From an uncultured Campylobacter sp. (GTDB taxonomy: Bacteria > Campylobacterota > Campylobacteria > Campylobacterales > Campylobacteraceae): a stretch of DNA of 64,000 nt. Position 1 is the first letter of the stretch. Every line of letters begins with the position of its first letter. The notes under the pieces are model-generated. The model saw only the letters and a program-made list of their open reading frames with translations. It ran no database searches and had not been told where the DNA came from. Where the stretch lies: NCBI RefSeq assembly GCF_938039205.1, contig NZ_CALHVM010000058.1, forward strand, positions 62,001-126,000. The letters run 5' to 3'. Position numbers and translations under genes: made by a program. Shown here in pieces: positions 43,228-52,618 of this stretch.

Positions 43228-43259
43228 AAATTTAAGGCTCGGATTCGGGCCTTAAATTT
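43228..43259 (+). terminator. Strong hairpin after leuA
   Basis: AAATTTAAGGCTCG (43228-43241) pairs with CGGGCCTTAAATTT (43246-43259) through 14 pairs (one G-T) with the loop GATT. The symmetrical A and T ends fit a bidirectional rho-independent terminator, although the downstream T-run is short. Confidence 0.7.
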
Positions 43260-43360
43260 GTAAAATTTAACCTTTAAATTCGGCTTGTTTTAAAATCAAC
43301 AAAAATACAAAACTCAAATTTAAACCTTCTCGCATTTACCGCCGCGCCATTAAAATTTGC

Positions 43361-43366
43361 TATAAT
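43361..43366 (+). promoter_or_regulatory. -10 box for the vWA gene
   Basis: TTTGCTATAAT contains TATAAT 27 bases before the ATG at 43393; AAGGAG at 43382-43387. Confidence 0.65.
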
Positions 43367-43392
43367 CAAACCAAATTTTCAAAGGAGAAAAT

Positions 43393-44091
43393 ATGAAAAA
43401 AATCGCGTTTTTGTTGATGATTATCGGGGCTTTTGCGTTTGCTAAAAGCGAGGAAGCGCCGCAAAAATCTGAGCCAAAGCAGCTTGAGATGGTGCTGATC
43501 CTGGATAAATCAGGCTCTATGAGCGGGCTTGAGAGCGATACTATCGGCGGCTTTAACTCGATGATCGACAAGCAAAAAGAAGCGGGCGTGGACGCCAAGG
43601 TAACTACGGTGCTTTTTGATACGAATTTTAAGACGCTGCACGATAGAGCCGATATCAAAAAGGTCGAGAAGTTAACGAGTAAAGACTACGTCGCAGGCGG
43701 CAACACCGCGCTACTAGACGCTGTGGGCGATACGATAAATAAAATCTCAAAAGTCGAGGATATCTATGCTAAAAACAGAGCCGTGCTTTTCGTGATCGTA
43801 ACCGACGGGCAAGAAAATTCGAGCAGGGAGTACTCAAAGGCGCAGATCAAAAAAATGATAAGCGACAAGCAGGAAAAATACGACTGGGAGTTTATATTTT
43901 TGGGTGCGAACATCGATGCGGTTAGCGAGGCACAGAGCCTAGGCATAAAGGGTACGAACGCGGTGAAATACAAAAACAGCAGCGAGGGCGTACAGAAAAA
44001 CTTTGAGGCTGCTGCCGAGATGTCTAAAGATATGGCGATGGATAAAAAATCAAGCTCAAAATGGCGCGAAAAGGTGCTTGAGGATAAGTAA
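43393..44091 (+). CDS. Secreted von Willebrand factor A domain protein
   Basis: The 232-residue product has a signal peptide (MKKIAFLLMIIGAFAFA) and a vWA domain with the metal-ion-dependent adhesion site D-x-S-x-S in ILDKSGSMSG, the MIDAS threonine near GGNTALLDA, and the aspartate in VIVTDGQENSS. The C-terminal part is charged. vWA domains bind protein partners in a metal-dependent way. Monocistronic, with its own promoter and convergent to pflB. The partner is not suggested by the neighbours. Confidence 0.85.
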   Translation: MKKIAFLLMIIGAFAFAKSEEAPQKSEPKQLEMVLILDKSGSMSGLESDTIGGFNSMIDKQKEAGVDAKVTTVLFDTNFKTLHDRADIKKVEKLTSKDYVAGGNTALLDAVGDTINKISKVEDIYAKNRAVLFVIVTDGQENSSREYSKAQIKKMISDKQEKYDWEFIFLGANIDAVSEAQSLGIKGTNAVKYKNSSEGVQKNFEAAAEMSKDMAMDKKSSSKWREKVLEDK

Positions 44092-44269
44092 AATTTGGCT
44101 TTAGGCGCGGCTTAGTGCCGTGCTTAAATTTGCGGTTATTTTTTAAAATAGCTAGTCATAGCACAAAGTGTAGCAGGGCGATCAAATTTGACGAGGCGAG
44201 TTATTTTTGCTTCTCGTCAAATTTAACAAAGCAGCTTCGCTTCGGTGCTATTAATCCATAAAAATTATT

Positions 44270-44307
44270 CGGGCGACTTTGCGACGAGTTTATCGCCGTA
44301 TCGCCCG
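44270..44307 (-). terminator. Hairpin after pflB on the minus strand
   Basis: CGGGCGA (44270-44276) pairs with TCGCCCG (44301-44307). On the minus strand it is followed by AATAATTTTTA, so it probably ends the serS-pflB transcript; the 24-base loop lowers confidence. Confidence 0.45.
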
Positions 44308-44314
44308 CATAAAA

Positions 44315-46705
44315 CTACTTTTTCAGCTTCTCGTAATCAATCATAAAATCAACGAATTTGCTTTTAAAATTCGGATCTTTTATCAGCCCGTATTGTATCG
44401 TCGCAGCTTCGATATTATCGATCTCTTGGTATAGGTGTCCAAGCGCCACGCGGCTTTCCATCGCATTTGGATCGGTAAGCTTAGATAGCTCCAAAAGCGC
44501 GGTTGCGTTTTGCGGGTGGTTTGAGCCGATGGCGGCTACGGCAGCTAGAAATAGCGTGCCCGCGTCGTTTATCTTAAATTCGTCGATTATGCGGTTGTAG
44601 ATCTGATAGCTCTCTTCAAAATCATTCGTGAAAATGTCGATATAAGCTAGCGTCTGGAGCAAATCGGTGTTATTGGCGCCTTGTTTTAGTAGCGCTTTTA
44701 TTTTCTCGCGTTCGTAGTTTAGTAGACCCGAGATTTGCAAAAGCTTTATGTATTGCTCTTTGATGATGTTTGCGCCGTGGTAAAACGCCGCGTCATTTAG
44801 CCGTTTGTCGTGGAAGTAAATTTGGATTTGCTCGACGTATTTTTTGATGCCTTCATCCTTATAGTTTGCGATAAAATCAAGGATATTCGCCACGATATCT
44901 TCAGGCAGCTTGGCCTTTAAAATTTGCGTTTTTTTAGCAAACTCCTCGCCCTTGTCGGTCATCTTTGCGATTATCGCGTCAAAGGCTAAATTTAGCGCGC
45001 TCTCTTCCTTTTCTTGCTCTAGCCAGCGCATTAAAGCGCCGCTATTGTTTGCGATGAGCGCCATTAGAGCTTGGCTTACGGGCGCGTCTTTTGAGCTCGC
45101 GTCGTGGTCGAGATTTTCTGAAATTTCTTGTAGTAGTTTGGTGTTATCCACGGCGTTTATATCGTTTGCGATAGCGCCTAGCACGCCAGCTAGATGATTT
45201 GTAGGGTCTAGGTGATAGCTCATGATAAAGTGCTTTGCCGCCATGCTAAAGTTGCCCAGTTGCGCGTAGCTAAGCGCTAGGTCGTAGTGTAAAACCGAGT
45301 GCTCGGGATAGAGCGAGATGAGCGAGGCAAACTGCGCGTTGGCCTGTTTTAGCTTGTAGTTTAGGGCGTTTGCGATGGCTGATGAGAGCTCTAAATTTAC
45401 CTTTGAGAGCGCGCCGCTAGCGTTTAGGTAGTTGCCCGCCGCGCTTGCGTCGTCCAAAAATAGGCTAACGCCGCCTTTTCTTATGTAGTTTATCGTTTGG
45501 TTCGGGTCAAAAACCTTATAAGGCGCGAAGTAAAACAGCGTCTCATATCGTTTGGTTTTATCGAAAAACAGGTCGTTTCTAAAGTGTGCTTGAGCTAAAT
45601 TTACGTCAAAAAGCTCGGGTTTTAGTATCGTTTTAATCGGGAAATTCGCGTTTAAAAATAACGGATCCTCGTGAAATACGGCCTTTATTTCATTTGTCGC
45701 CGCTTCAAATTTGCCGTCTTTTAGGTTTATGATGGCTATCATCGAGTTTATTTTATTTGAGTCGCCGCCCTTGTTTAGCGCTAAATTTAGCCTATTTCTG
45801 GCCTTTTCGTACTGCCCGAGTCTTGCGTAAAGCATGCCAAGCGCCAGGTCTGCGTCAAATTCCTTTTGCGCTTCTAGCTTTTGTATCGCTTCGGTATCGT
45901 CGCCGATAAAGCTTAAAATTTTAGCCGCGAGGTAGTCATATCGGTCTTTGTAGTAGCCGTTTTCGGCGTGCGAGAGGGCCGCTAGAGCCTCGATGTATTG
46001 GCCTTTATAGTAGTTTATGAGCGCGTAGTAGTAGTTGTATAGCGGAGAGTCTGCCTCCTTGTACAAAAACGAATTAGCGAGATTTATATAATAGTTAAAA
46101 TTTTGCTCGTTTTTTAGCTCCAGCGAGCTAACCGCGGCGTTTATGGCGCTAACGGCGACGTTTTCGTTATTGTCGATAGCTTTTTTAAAACTTTCTAGCG
46201 CGTCTTCAAATTTACCCTGCCTCATCTGCGAGACGCCAAGATTGTAGTTTGAGAGGCTTTGGTTGTAGACGGCGATGTTTTCGTAGATTTTTAGCGCTTC
46301 AAATTTATTGCCCTTTTCGTAGAGTAAATTTGCCTTAGCGATCATGTCGTCGATCTTTGAGCTGCCGAATTTTTGCGACTCGTAGTGCTCCTCGATATCT
46401 TTTACGATCTGTTTTTCATCTATCGGAGGCTTTTTCTCGCCCCTAAAAACGAAAAACAAAACTACGGCCAAGATGATGACGAGCGCGCCCGCCGATCCTC
46501 CGATGATAAAAAGCTTTTTCTTGCTTTTTTTGGCGTCATCTTGCGCGTCTGCGGTTTGTTCGGGGACTACTGGTTCTAGCTCGTCGAGCGAAACCAGCTC
46601 GTCGCTTTCGCCGCCTTCTTGCCCTTCCGGTCGAGGCTCTTTGTCGCTTAGCTGGGTTTCGGCCTCTTCGAGGATTACTACGTTTTCATCGTCGTTTTGC
46701 GCCAC
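44315..46705 (-). CDS. pflB: Flagellar motor disk protein PflB-like, TPR repeats
   Basis: The 796-residue protein has an acidic cytoplasmic N-terminus of about 65 residues, one membrane helix (LFIIGGSAGALVIILAVVLFFVF, about 67-90) and a large periplasmic region of tetratricopeptide-like repeats (for example KFEALKIYENIAVYNQSLSNYNLG and KFEDALESFKKAIDN). Topology, length and position next to serS match C. jejuni Cj0390, known as PflB, a component of the basal and medial disks that scaffold the high-torque flagellar stators. It overlaps serS by one base, as in an operon. The PflB identity rests on synteny and layout. Confidence 0.75.
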   Translation of the reverse strand: MAQNDDENVVILEEAETQLSDKEPRPEGQEGGESDELVSLDELEPVVPEQTADAQDDAKKSKKKLFIIGGSAGALVIILAVVLFFVFRGEKKPPIDEKQIVKDIEEHYESQKFGSSKIDDMIAKANLLYEKGNKFEALKIYENIAVYNQSLSNYNLGVSQMRQGKFEDALESFKKAIDNNENVAVSAINAAVSSLELKNEQNFNYYINLANSFLYKEADSPLYNYYYALINYYKGQYIEALAALSHAENGYYKDRYDYLAAKILSFIGDDTEAIQKLEAQKEFDADLALGMLYARLGQYEKARNRLNLALNKGGDSNKINSMIAIINLKDGKFEAATNEIKAVFHEDPLFLNANFPIKTILKPELFDVNLAQAHFRNDLFFDKTKRYETLFYFAPYKVFDPNQTINYIRKGGVSLFLDDASAAGNYLNASGALSKVNLELSSAIANALNYKLKQANAQFASLISLYPEHSVLHYDLALSYAQLGNFSMAAKHFIMSYHLDPTNHLAGVLGAIANDINAVDNTKLLQEISENLDHDASSKDAPVSQALMALIANNSGALMRWLEQEKEESALNLAFDAIIAKMTDKGEEFAKKTQILKAKLPEDIVANILDFIANYKDEGIKKYVEQIQIYFHDKRLNDAAFYHGANIIKEQYIKLLQISGLLNYEREKIKALLKQGANNTDLLQTLAYIDIFTNDFEESYQIYNRIIDEFKINDAGTLFLAAVAAIGSNHPQNATALLELSKLTDPNAMESRVALGHLYQEIDNIEAATIQYGLIKDPNFKSKFVDFMIDYEKLKK

Positions 46706-47949
46706 TACATATACCTTTTAAGAACTTCCGGAATCTCGATGCTGCCATCTACTTTTTGGTAGTTTTCCATTATCGCTATGAGCGTCCTGCCTACGGCTAG
46801 GCTCGAGCCGTTTAGGGTGTTTACCAGAGCGTTTTTCTTGCCGTCTTTGTAGCGGATTTTGGCTCTTCGAGCTTGGAAATCGCGCGTGTTTGATACCGAG
46901 CTTATCTCGCGGTATTTGTTTTGTCCGGGTAGCCAGACCTCAAGATCTATCGTCTTTGCCGCGCTAAAGCCAAGGTCTCCGCTGCAAAGTAGCATATGGC
47001 GGTGCGGCAATCCAAGGCTTGTTAGCAAATCACTAGCGCACGCCACCATCTCGTCTAGCATCTGCGCGCTTTGCTCCGGAGTCGTGATGGCTACTAGTTC
47101 TACTTTTTCAAACTGATGTTGGCGGATCATGCCGCGCGTGTCGCGTCCTGCTGAGCCCGCTTCTTTACGGAAGCACGCCGAGCAGCAAGTCATCTTTATC
47201 GGTAGGTTCTCGACGGGTAAAATTTCGTTGTTGTAAAGATTGGTCACCGGCACCTCGCTAGTAGGGATCAGGTACAAATCCTCGCCCTGAGCCTTATATA
47301 GATCGTCTTCAAATTTAGGCAACTGTCCTGTGCCGTAAAGCGTGTTTGCATTTACCAAAAACGGCACGTTAACCAGTTCAAAGCCGCGCGCGTTGTTAAA
47401 GTCGATCATGTAGTTAACTAGCGCTCTTGATAGGCGCGCTCCCATGCCTTTTAGTACGCAAAAGCGTGAGCCAGAGAGCTTAACTCCGCGCTCGAAATCA
47501 AGCCAGCCTAAGTTCTCGCCAAGTTCGTAGTGTTCTTTTGGCGTGAAGTCAAATTTGGTCGGCTCGAGCACTGTTTTTACGCAGACGTTATCGTTCTCGT
47601 CGGCACCAAACGGCACGTCGTCATCGGTGATATTAGGCACGCAGCTTGCGATGTTTTCTAGCTTTTCCTCGTATGTTCGCACGATCTCGGAGGCGTCGCC
47701 CATCGCTGCTTTGTTCAAATTTAGCTCGTTTTTTAGCTCGTCGGTGTTCTCGCCGTTTCTAGCCTTTATGCCAAGCTCTTTGCTCTTGGCGTTTTGGATC
47801 GCTTGGAAATTTTCTAGCGCTTGACGCTTTGCTTTTAGCTCGTTAAACGTCGTCAAAAGCTCGTTTAAAACTTCGGGCTTTACGTTTTTGCCTTGTAGTT
47901 TTTTTACGAACTCGTCGTAGCGAGTGTCGAGTAGTTTTAAATTTATCAT
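46705..47949 (-). CDS. serS: Serine-tRNA ligase
   Basis: The 414-residue class II synthetase has an N-terminal coiled-coil arm (about residues 30-105), motif 2 FRKEAGSAGRDTRGMIRQHQF and motif 3 SLAVGRTLIAIMENYQ, with TSEVPVTN in the active site. It charges tRNA-Ser with serine; one cognate tRNA-Ser(GCU) is encoded about 10 kb away. AGGAGAGG precedes the ATG at 47949. It is followed by pflB. Confidence 0.97.
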   Translation of the reverse strand: MINLKLLDTRYDEFVKKLQGKNVKPEVLNELLTTFNELKAKRQALENFQAIQNAKSKELGIKARNGENTDELKNELNLNKAAMGDASEIVRTYEEKLENIASCVPNITDDDVPFGADENDNVCVKTVLEPTKFDFTPKEHYELGENLGWLDFERGVKLSGSRFCVLKGMGARLSRALVNYMIDFNNARGFELVNVPFLVNANTLYGTGQLPKFEDDLYKAQGEDLYLIPTSEVPVTNLYNNEILPVENLPIKMTCCSACFRKEAGSAGRDTRGMIRQHQFEKVELVAITTPEQSAQMLDEMVACASDLLTSLGLPHRHMLLCSGDLGFSAAKTIDLEVWLPGQNKYREISSVSNTRDFQARRAKIRYKDGKKNALVNTLNGSSLAVGRTLIAIMENYQKVDGSIEIPEVLKRYM

Positions 47950-47958
47950 ATCCTCTCC

Positions 47959-48399
47959 TTAAACCATAAACATAACTTTAGCAAATATCACGATGATCGC
48001 CGCCGCCGCAAACGCAAACGGGTGGATATTGCCTAGAGGGCTAGGGCGTTTTAGTATAAATTTACACGTGAGATTGGTTGCTACGGCCGCAAATATCAGT
48101 AGCGCCAAAATAACCTTTATCATAAAGACGATTTGTAAATTCGACTCAAAATATCCGCCGGCTTTCGAGCCGACCCAGCTACTCATCATCATGCCGCCCG
48201 TTAGTACTAAAAGCAGCACGCAAAGCGGCATGATTTTTATCGCGACGCTTGAGATGGCTTGCTGCGCTTTTTGCGCTATTTCCGCGGGCAGTTTGGCCTT
48301 GGCTCTTGAAAAAATAATCACGTCGAAAAATAAAAATCCGACGAAAATGATAGCACAGATCAGGTGAATAAGCTGCGCGTAAGGGTAGATTGCTTGCAT
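47959..48399 (-). CDS. Four-helix inner-membrane protein (CopD-like)
   Basis: The 146-residue protein has four membrane segments (about 9-28, 54-74, 87-110, 124-145) and conserved-looking histidines in LIHLICAIIFVGFLFFDVII and NIHPFAF. The pattern resembles the small CopD/DUF2214-like heme or copper membrane proteins that many Epsilonproteobacteria carry, but this is a weak match. It lies between trpS and serS on the same strand with 9- and 16-base gaps, so it is co-transcribed. Function unknown. Confidence 0.6.
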   Translation of the reverse strand: MQAIYPYAQLIHLICAIIFVGFLFFDVIIFSRAKAKLPAEIAQKAQQAISSVAIKIMPLCVLLLVLTGGMMMSSWVGSKAGGYFESNLQIVFMIKVILALLIFAAVATNLTCKFILKRPSPLGNIHPFAFAAAAIIVIFAKVMFMV

Positions 48400-48415
48400 T
48401 TTTTTCCTTTAAAAT

Positions 48416-49381
48416 TTATTTGTATATGCCTGTTGCGGCGCGTATTTTTTCCATTATCGGCGCTGCGACGGCTCGCGCTTTTTTCGCGCCTTCGTTTAAA
48501 ATTTCATCCACTTCGCCTGCGTGATTTAGATAATAATCAAATTTGCCTCTCGCGTCTGCAAAATACTCCCAAACCAGCTCGTTTAGATACATCTTAAAGT
48601 GTCCGTGTCCTTCGCCGCCTCGCTCATATCTAGCCTGCAAGTCGCGCTGTCCGTCCTCGTCTAGGAATAATTTTGCGATATTATAGACGTTGCAGTTTTG
48701 CCACTGCTTAGGCGCTTCAAGCGGCTCGGAGGTCGTCACGATGCTTGAAATTTGCTTTTTTAGCTCTTTGGCGCCGGCAAAAATATCTATAGTATTGCCG
48801 TAGCTTTTGCTCATTTTCGCGCCGTCTGTGCCGGGCACGGTAGCTACGTTTTCATCGACTTTGTACTCCGGCAGGACGAAGATGTCGCCGTGCTCGTTGT
48901 TAAATTTGATCGCGATATCGCGCGCGATCTCGACGTGCTGGATCTGATCCTTGCCCACGGGTACGACCTGCGCGCCGTATAGCAGGATATCAGCCGCCAT
49001 CAAAACGGGATAGCTAAAAAGCCCGTGATGCGAGGTTAGGCCCTTTGCGACCTTGTCCTTGTAGCTGTGAGCGCGCTCGAGCAGGCCCATAGGAGTGTAT
49101 TGACTAAGTATCCAGTAGAGCTCTAAAACCTCTTTGACGTCGCTTTGCACCCAAAATACGCTCTTTTGCGGATCGATACCCAGCGACAAAAACGCGCTCG
49201 CCGCCTCATAAGTGTTTTGTTTTAGCTTCCCTGCGTCGGCGACCGAGGTCATCGCGTGGTAGTTTGCGATAAACATAAACATCTCGCTTTGCCCCTGCGC
49301 CTCAACCATTTGCTTAATTGAGGCGAAGTAGTTGCCTAGGTGTAGTTTGCCGCTTGGTTGCAAACCCGTTAGTACTCTCAA
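48416..49381 (-). CDS. trpS: Tryptophan-tRNA ligase
   Basis: TTG start at 49381 with AAGGA upstream. The 321-residue class I synthetase has the HIGH-like motif SGKLHLGNYFA, the tryptophan-pocket region VPVGKDQIQH, and the KMSKS loop as KMSKSYGNT. It charges tRNA-Trp. The preceding 288-base leader has a long inverted repeat and a second small hairpin, possible regulatory structures. Confidence 0.96.
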   Translation of the reverse strand: MRVLTGLQPSGKLHLGNYFASIKQMVEAQGQSEMFMFIANYHAMTSVADAGKLKQNTYEAASAFLSLGIDPQKSVFWVQSDVKEVLELYWILSQYTPMGLLERAHSYKDKVAKGLTSHHGLFSYPVLMAADILLYGAQVVPVGKDQIQHVEIARDIAIKFNNEHGDIFVLPEYKVDENVATVPGTDGAKMSKSYGNTIDIFAGAKELKKQISSIVTTSEPLEAPKQWQNCNVYNIAKLFLDEDGQRDLQARYERGGEGHGHFKMYLNELVWEYFADARGKFDYYLNHAGEVDEILNEGAKKARAVAAPIMEKIRAATGIYK

Positions 49382-49426
49382 ATTTTATCCTTTTTTGCGG
49401 CTTATCTTTTTCCGCTTTACTTTGTT

Positions 49427-49487
49427 AGATTTTGCTTAGCTTCACTGCGACGCACGACAAGTGCACCTCGTTCGCAAAGCAAAATCT
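49427..49487 (-). promoter_or_regulatory. Inverted repeat in the trpS leader
   Basis: AGATTTTGCTT (49427-49437) and AAGCAAAATCT (49477-49487) are perfectly complementary over 11 bp with a 39-base loop, 46 bases upstream of the trpS start. A second hairpin (GCGG/CCGC, about 49397-49415) lies between it and the ribosome site. The rest of the 288-base aroK-trpS gap shows no gene. Confidence 0.4.
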
Positions 49488-49669
49488 GCCGCGTCTAGCG
49501 AAAAAATATCGCGCCTTATTTTTTGTTTTTATAAAATTTGCACGGCTATTTGACAATATTGCCGCTTATTTTTGTTGCATTAAACTTTTGAAATCCATCA
49601 AATTTGAACTTAAATTTTAGATCGCTTAAGATTTGACGTTTACCGCTCAAATTTCAACCCAAATTTTAC

Positions 49670-50185
49670 TTAATCCTTTTTTATTTTTTCTAAAATCTCT
49701 TTCGCGACTTGCTCTAGCCCTTTGCCTTCGACGTCGATTATGAGATCGGCGACGTTTTTATACATCTTTTTTCTCTCGTTAAAAAGCTTTTTAGCCGCGT
49801 TTAGATCGCGCAAAAGCGGGCGTTTGGCGTAGTGCATCTGCGCTTCGCCGCTCTCGTCTATACGCTTTAAAATCGCCTCAAAACTTGATTTTAGATAGAT
49901 GATTTTGCCGATTTTTTTAAGGCCTTTAACCTTTGCAAAGCCGCCGCCCGCCGCTATCACCGAGGATTTTACGTTTTTGGCCAGCTTTTTAGCGAGTTTT
50001 GCCTCGCATTTTCTAAAATACTCCTCGCCTTTTTTCTCGAAAATTTCTTTAACTTTTAAATTTTGCTCGCTTTCGATCAGCTCGTCGGTGTCTAAAAACA
50101 GCTTACCCGTTTTTTTCGCGATATGCCTTGCTACCGTGCCTTTGCCAACGCCCATGAAGCCGATAAAAACTAAATTTTTACTCAC
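49670..50185 (-). CDS. aroK: Shikimate kinase
   Basis: The 171-residue P-loop kinase has the nucleotide-binding GFMGVGKGTVARHIA, the shikimate-binding DTDELIE, the arginine in FRKCEAKL, the GGGFAKV segment (normally GGG-x4) and RPLLRDL lid. It phosphorylates shikimate with ATP in the path to aromatic amino acids. The start overlaps the der stop by eight bases. The P-loop reads GKGT in place of the common GKST. Confidence 0.93.
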   Translation of the reverse strand: MSKNLVFIGFMGVGKGTVARHIAKKTGKLFLDTDELIESEQNLKVKEIFEKKGEEYFRKCEAKLAKKLAKNVKSSVIAAGGGFAKVKGLKKIGKIIYLKSSFEAILKRIDESGEAQMHYAKRPLLRDLNAAKKLFNERKKMYKNVADLIIDVEGKGLEQVAKEILEKIKKD

Positions 50186-51581
50186 TTTTTCCCTCGTTTT
50201 TCTCGTCCGAGCCGCTACGATTTTTAGGTATCAGCACGATCGGGGTGCCCGATAGCTCGAATTTCTCGCGTAGCTTGTTCGTTAGGTAGCGCTTGTAGCT
50301 AAAGTGCAGGGCGCGCGGGCGGTTCATCACGAGCGCGATTTTTGGCGGCGCGAAACCAAACTGCACCGCGTAGTAAATTTTCACGCTTTTGCCCTTTTCG
50401 CGCGGTATCGGGTGCGCTTTTACCGCCTCTTCGATGGCTTCGTTTAGCCTTGCGGTTTGGATTTTTTGCGTGTAGTTTTTATAAACTTCTAAAATAAGCG
50501 GGTAAATTTTATGTACCCTTTTGCCGCCCAGAGCAGAGACGCTGATGATCGGCGCGTAGGCTAGAAATTTAAATTTATCCCTGATCTCGCGGCTAAATTT
50601 ATCAAAATCTTCCTCGCTTTTGTCCCATTTGTTTAGCACGATGATGACGCCGAGCTCAAATTTGGCCGCAAGACCCGCGATACGCTCGTCAAGCTCGGTT
50701 AGCGGCTCGGAGCTATCAAGTACCAAAAGCGCGATATCGGCGAGCTCTAGCGCAGACTCGGTGCGGTTTAGCGCGTATCTTTCGATGCCTTCTATTTTGC
50801 CGCGTTTTCTGATGCCCGCGGTATCGACGAACTCAAAAACCCTATCCTCATAGACGAAAGTCTCGTTTACCGGATCTATCGTCGTGCCGGCTATGTCGCT
50901 CACCACTGCGCGAGATTCTTTTACTAGCGCGTTTAGAAGTGAGCTTTTACCGACGTTTACGCGTCCGATGATGCCTACTTGGATATTTTTGCGTTCATAG
51001 TCCTCGCGAGCTGATAGCTCTTTAACCACCTCGCCGTCGTCGCCGAAATTTTCTAAAAACTCGTCCAGATCCTCGCCGACGTCGGGGCGGATCTCGTCTT
51101 TTAGCTGCTTATAGATCCAGTCCGCTAGCTCGTCGATGCCCGCGTTGTGGCTGACTGAAATAGCAAAGCTCGTTTTTGCGCCGAAATTTGCAAACTCGTA
51201 GCTTCGTAGCTCGTCTTTTTTGCTGTCTATTTTGTTGATTACGAGCGCGGTCGGTAAATTTAGCTTTAAAAGCGCGTAGTATAGGGCTTTATCCTCGTCG
51301 CTAGGCATCATTTTGCCATCGACCATAAAGATGATCGCATCCGAGCTTCTAGCTTCGGCTAGGGTTTTTGCCTTGACGTTTTTAAAGAGCTCGCTACTAT
51401 CGTCCAGTCCGCCGCTGTCGATCAAAACGCAGCTTCTATCGTAAATTTCTATAATCGTTTTGTTCGTATCTCGCGTCGTACCGCTAACGTCGCTGGTGAT
51501 GGCTATACGTCTGCCGGCTAGGCGGTTAAAGAGCGAGCTTTTGCCGACGTTTGGCTTGCCGACTAAAATTATCTTTTGCAA
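50178..51581 (-). CDS. der: GTPase Der (EngA), ribosome biogenesis
   Basis: The 467-residue protein has two tandem GTPase domains: G1 GKPNVGKS with VSGTTRDT and NKID in the first, and GRVNVGKS with IAGTTIDP and NKWD in the second, then a KH-like C-terminal domain (IYYAVQFGFAPPKIALVMNRP). Der acts in 50S subunit assembly. It heads the minus-strand der-aroK pair and is divergent from the EamA transporter, as in C. jejuni. Confidence 0.97.
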   Translation of the reverse strand: MQKIILVGKPNVGKSSLFNRLAGRRIAITSDVSGTTRDTNKTIIEIYDRSCVLIDSGGLDDSSELFKNVKAKTLAEARSSDAIIFMVDGKMMPSDEDKALYYALLKLNLPTALVINKIDSKKDELRSYEFANFGAKTSFAISVSHNAGIDELADWIYKQLKDEIRPDVGEDLDEFLENFGDDGEVVKELSAREDYERKNIQVGIIGRVNVGKSSLLNALVKESRAVVSDIAGTTIDPVNETFVYEDRVFEFVDTAGIRKRGKIEGIERYALNRTESALELADIALLVLDSSEPLTELDERIAGLAAKFELGVIIVLNKWDKSEEDFDKFSREIRDKFKFLAYAPIISVSALGGKRVHKIYPLILEVYKNYTQKIQTARLNEAIEEAVKAHPIPREKGKSVKIYYAVQFGFAPPKIALVMNRPRALHFSYKRYLTNKLREKFELSGTPIVLIPKNRSGSDEKNEGKSE

Positions 51582-51689
51582 AATTTTCCCTTAAAAATCC
51601 CGTTAAATTTGCGGCCGACTTCGCCGCTTAAAATCCCGATTATACAAATTTTTTGCTTACATTGTTTATAAATTTAAGCCGTTTTGCAT

Positions 51690-51695
51690 TACAAT
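51690..51695 (+). promoter_or_regulatory. -10-like box of the EamA gene
   Basis: TTACAATACG contains TACAAT 25 bases before the TTG at 51720. An upstream in-frame ATG at 51684 would lie before the transcription start, which supports the TTG start. Confidence 0.5.
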
Positions 51696-51719
51696 ACGCC
51701 TAAATTTAAAGGAAAAATT

Positions 51720-52613
51720 TTGTTTCGCAGATACGTTTTGCACCATTTGGGCGCTTATTATATGATCATCGCGTGTATGTTTTTTGCCGCCGTGGGAGGC
51801 TTTGCCAAGGTTTTGAGCGAGCAGATGTCTAGTATCGAGGTCGTATTTTTTAGAAATGCCGTCGGTCTTGCTATCGTGCTTTACGCGATTTACAAAAGGC
51901 CGCCGACGCATCAAAAAGGCGGGCAACTTTTGGTGCTGATGTTTCGCGGATTTATCGGCACGATCGCGCTTTTTGCTCTTTTCTACAACATCGCTCATAT
52001 AAATTTAGGCGCGGCTTATACTTTTCAAAAAACGAGCCCAATTTTCACGGCGATTTTTGCGGCGATTTTCTTAAAAGAAGCGCTTAGTAAAAAGGGCTGG
52101 GGCGCGATATTTCTAGGTTTTATCGGCATACTTTTTATCATCCAGCCGAATTTAGGCATCAGTAAAACCGACTGGCTGGGGCTTTGGAGCGGCGTGGGGG
52201 CGGCGCTTGCGATGCTTAGCGTTAGAACCCTGCGCAAAAGCTACGACACGAGCGTCATCGTGCTTAGCTTTATGGCGTGGGGAACGGCTCTGCCGATGCT
52301 CTTGATGGGCGTTGCGGAGTGGGTCAAATTTGAGCCTCTAGATTTCTTGCTTTCGCCGTTTGTTGCGCCAAATTTTAAAGGCGTAATCCTAATCGTGCTA
52401 ATGGGGCTTGCGGGCTATTTTTTCCAGTTTTATATGACGAAGGCGTATGCGGCGAGCAAAAAGGCGGGCTCGGTTGCCGCGATAAGCTATATGGACGTCG
52501 TATTTTCGCTAGTAGTGGGCTTTTTTATGGGCGATACGCTGCCTAATGCGGCGGCGTTTTTTGGTATAATGCTGGTCGTTATCAGCGGAATAATCGTAGC
52601 AAGGGAGAGATAA
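51720..52613 (+). CDS. EamA/DMT-family transporter
   Basis: TTG at 51720 is preceded by AAAGGA six bases away, and gives about 297 residues with ten membrane helices in two EamA repeats (for example AYYMIIACMFFAAVGGFAKVL and IFLGFIGILFIIQPNLG). EamA proteins export small metabolites. It matches the position of C. jejuni Cj0385c between der and kdsA. The substrate is not predictable. The orphan gene follows after five bases. Confidence 0.87.
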   Translation: MFRRYVLHHLGAYYMIIACMFFAAVGGFAKVLSEQMSSIEVVFFRNAVGLAIVLYAIYKRPPTHQKGGQLLVLMFRGFIGTIALFALFYNIAHINLGAAYTFQKTSPIFTAIFAAIFLKEALSKKGWGAIFLGFIGILFIIQPNLGISKTDWLGLWSGVGAALAMLSVRTLRKSYDTSVIVLSFMAWGTALPMLLMGVAEWVKFEPLDFLLSPFVAPNFKGVILIVLMGLAGYFFQFYMTKAYAASKKAGSVAAISYMDVVFSLVVGFFMGDTLPNAAAFFGIMLVVISGIIVARER

Positions 52614-52618
52614 ATTTT

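Noticed and set aside
49432..49620. Small plus-strand ORF in the aroK-trpS gap
   Set aside because: No ribosome site, composition like noise, and it runs through the inverted repeat of the trpS leader.
51684..51719. ATG at 51684 as start of the EamA gene
   Set aside because: It lies before the likely transcription start and lacks a ribosome site; TTG at 51720 follows AAAGGA.
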